Shown here: positions 6,649 to 8,812 of the stretch, piece after piece
Position numbering within the stretch: position 1 is the first letter of the stretch
Layout of the letters: the number at the start of each line of letters is the position of its first letter
Made by a program: the position numbers and the translations under genes
DNA from: Spirochaetales bacterium
Lineage (GTDB): Bacteria > Spirochaetota > Spirochaetia > DSM-16054 > Sediminispirochaetaceae
Length of the DNA stretch: 8,812 nt
Assembly (NCBI GenBank): GCA_021767325.1
Contig: JAASTM010000065.1
Location: 1 to 8,812 of the forward strand
Direction of reading: 5' to 3'
Notes under the pieces: generated by a model
The model's database searches: none
Seen by the model: only the letters and a program-made list of their open reading frames with translations
Told to the model about the DNA's origin: nothing

Positions 6649-6889
6649 AAAAGTATTAGTAATAGGAGCTTCCGGATTCCAAGGAGGACCGGAGGCACTT
6701 ACGCTGCCGCAGGTTGCCGAACAGATGAGTCAGGCAATCGGGCGTCGAGTACAATTTCGCCAAATAAGCGGCGATGAGTACGCCGGTCTGCTCGAACCCT
6801 ACCTAGGCAGTGAAACCGAGCAGCTGCTGGGAGTACACTTTTCTTCGGTCTATGAGTGGGCAAAGCAGCGCACATGGGAGGTACAGTAA
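6641..6889 (+). pseudogene. Internally deleted NmrA-like NAD(P)-binding protein (82-residue in-frame remnant)
   Basis: This ORF starts like an NmrA-type atypical short-chain dehydrogenase: MPKKVLVIGASGFQGG, with the Rossmann glycine pattern G9-A-S-G12-F-Q-G15. It then jumps straight to sequence typical of that family's C-terminal third: GPEALTLPQVAEQMSQAIGRRVQFRQIS and a final YEWAKQ helix. Full-length relatives are about 280-300 residues, so roughly 200 residues are missing, and the junction near residue 16 (about 6685-6690) kept the frame. The ribosome binding site AAAAGGAGG (6626-6634) and both overlaps with neighbours are intact, so a small protein may still be made. It lacks most of the cofactor domain and the active site, so enzymatic activity is very unlikely. 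It may survive for translational coupling of the downstream gene. An assembly or sequencing deletion is the main alternative. Confidence 0.7.
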
Positions 6890-7386
6890 TGATAATACTC
6901 AAATGGATTCTCATCACAATCGCCGGGCTGCTGGTAGCCGGGGCCCTGTTTATAAGCATAAGTCTATACTGGCTGAGCAAAAATCAGCCCACCACCGCCG
7001 AAGTGAACATTGGGGTGGACAACGGTCAGTTTTCACCCTGTCCGGACACTCCCAACTGCGTTTCCACGCAGGCCGAACCGCAGGATGCCACCCACTATGC
7101 CGAACCGATCTCCTTCAGCGGCGAGCGCGAGCAGCTGCTCGCCTTTCTCGAGGACTGGATAAACTCCCAAGAGCGGGCTGAGCTGATGAGCCAAAGCGAT
7201 AATTATTTACACGCCGTGTTCGCCTCCAAAACCTTCGGCTTCAAAGACGACTTCGAGGTATTCATCCCCGAAGATTCGAAACTCGTGCATATCAGATCCG
7301 CCGCCCGGGTGGGCCGCAGCGATATGGGGGTGAACCGGGCCCGGTATGAGACTATTCGTGAATTACTGTCCGATAGATTTTCATAA
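6889..7386 (+). CDS. DUF1499 family membrane-anchored protein
   Basis: This is a 165-residue protein of the DUF1499 family, function unknown. An N-terminal hydrophobic helix (about 3-26) should act as an uncleaved membrane anchor, because no clear signal-peptidase or lipobox site follows. The soluble domain carries the family landmarks CPDTPNCVSTQ (51-61), YLHAVFASKTFGFKDDFEV (106-124) and IRSAARVGRSDMGVNRAR (135-152). The two cysteines (51, 57) are conserved in the family and could form a disulphide or bind a ligand if the domain is outside the membrane. An in-frame GTG at 6856 would place hydrophilic residues before the helix. The ATG at 6889, with GGGAGGT (6876-6882) six bases upstream and a TAATG overlap with the preceding ORF, is better. 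It is the last gene of the MarR-controlled operon. No clear terminator follows, only T-rich sequence. Confidence 0.85.
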   Translation: MIILKWILITIAGLLVAGALFISISLYWLSKNQPTTAEVNIGVDNGQFSPCPDTPNCVSTQAEPQDATHYAEPISFSGEREQLLAFLEDWINSQERAELMSQSDNYLHAVFASKTFGFKDDFEVFIPEDSKLVHIRSAARVGRSDMGVNRARYETIRELLSDRFS

Positions 7387-7411
7387 TTTTTTATTTTAAG
7401 GGCTTGCACAG

Positions 7412-7516
7412 ATGGAAATAATTCCTTACTGTTTCGGTATGACTTGTTTCTATATATCGAAACACAACCTGCGTTCGATGACTCGCGAAATCGCTATGAT
7501 GATGTACGCACAATAA
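7412..7516 (+). CDS. Possible Met-rich leader peptide upstream of metA (speculative)
   Basis: This 34-codon ORF lies entirely in the gap before metA. Six of its 34 residues are Met, including three consecutive ATG codons at 7496-7504, followed only by Tyr-Ala-Gln-stop. AAGGG (7398-7402) lies nine bases before its ATG and could serve as a weak Shine-Dalgarno. Its stop falls 7 bases before the anti-Shine-Dalgarno of the metA leader, so a ribosome finishing here would cover that element. These traits recall amino-acid attenuator peptides and fit a methionine operon. However, ORFs of this size arise by chance, the start is weak, and the promoter is unknown. Rare-looking codons such as ATA argue against ordinary coding. 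Confidence 0.25.
   Translation: MEIIPYCFGMTCFYISKHNLRSMTREIAMMMYAQ
7431..7463. repeat. Imperfect inverted repeat in the metA leader
   Basis: GTTTCGGTAT (7431-7440) pairs with ATATCGAAAC (7454-7463). All ten positions pair if one G-T wobble is allowed, around a 13-base loop. It could be a regulator site or an RNA hairpin upstream of metA. Weak promoter-like boxes nearby (TTGCAC 7404-7409, TACTGT 7427-7432, 17 apart) do not settle where transcription starts. Confidence 0.4.
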
Positions 7517-7522
7517 CCCAGC

Positions 7523-7578
7523 CGCCTCCTTCCGCCCGCCCCCGGCGCATACGGTAGGGGGCGTCGATGTAAGGAGGC
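7523..7578 (+). promoter_or_regulatory. Candidate translational switch sequestering the metA Shine-Dalgarno
   Basis: GCCTCCTT (7524-7531) is perfectly complementary over 8 bp to AAGGAGGC (7571-7578), which contains the metA ribosome binding site. Enclosed between them is a 7-bp GC stem, CGCCCCC (7537-7543) with GGGGGCG (7557-7563), loop of 13. GGGGGCG can instead pair with CGCCTCC (7523-7529, one wobble), which would consume the anti-SD and free the ribosome binding site. CGCC (7533-7536) could also pair with GGCG (7544-7547) in the loop, a pseudoknot topology. Two exclusive folds, SD closed or open, are what a riboswitch or translational attenuator needs. No SAM-I, SAM-II or T-box core was recognised. 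The pairing is direct sequence fact. The regulation is inferred. Confidence 0.5.
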
Positions 7579-7581
7579 CCC

Positions 7582-8812
<1,231 letters not shown>

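Noticed and set aside
6856..6888. GTG start adding eleven residues to the DUF1499 protein
   Set aside because: The ATG at 6889 has a better SD, couples by TAATG to the previous ORF, and puts the hydrophobic helix right at the N-terminus.
7387..7581. SAM-I or T-box riboswitch before metAA
   Set aside because: I could find neither the SAM-I core nor the T-box AGGGTGGNACCGCG-like element. Only the SD/anti-SD architecture is supported.

Overview
The window is about 56% GC and densely coded. All supported genes lie on the + strand, most of them in short overlapping operons with strong AGGAGG-type ribosome binding sites. The gene set is an MDR oxidoreductase, a TM1586-type nitroreductase, an NhaC antiporter, a tocopherol-cyclase-like protein, a MarR/MATE pair, a DUF1499 protein and an acetyl-CoA-type MetA followed by MetY. 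This suits a free-living, salt-adapted heterotrophic bacterium. A spirochaete of the Spirochaeta/Sediminispirochaeta type is my best guess, held with low confidence.

Layout. 1-1020: the 3' part of a zinc-free MDR oxidoreductase, stop-start overlapped by the remnant of what looks like a second MDR gene that lost nearly its whole body. 1043-1846: a nitroreductase-like flavoprotein. 1847-2037: a gap with nested inverted repeats and a candidate promoter. 2038-3630: NhaC antiporter, closed by a clear intrinsic terminator. 3685-4704: tocopherol-cyclase-family protein, starting 12 bases after that terminator with no Shine-Dalgarno. 4701-7386: a MarR-controlled operon with a good promoter and a perfect operator palindrome, encoding MarR, a MATE exporter, an 82-residue internally deleted NmrA-like protein, and a DUF1499 membrane-anchored protein. 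7387-7581: the leader of the methionine operon. 7582-8812: metA (E111, C142, H235, E237) and the start of metY, which together make homocysteine by the O-acetylhomoserine route.

The least explained part is the metA leader. A short Met-rich ORF ends with three consecutive ATG codons. It stops 7 bases before a sequence perfectly complementary to the metA Shine-Dalgarno. A GC-rich hairpin lies in between, and one of its strands could also pair with the anti-SD. This looks like a translational switch on methionine synthesis. I recognise no known SAM riboswitch or T-box core in it.

A second theme is that two genes in this short window keep their first 12-16 codons and their C-terminal end but lack the middle: the second MDR copy, which is out of frame, and the NmrA-like gene, which is in frame. 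No tRNA, rRNA, insertion sequence or CRISPR array was seen, and there is no gene-free stretch longer than 300 bases.
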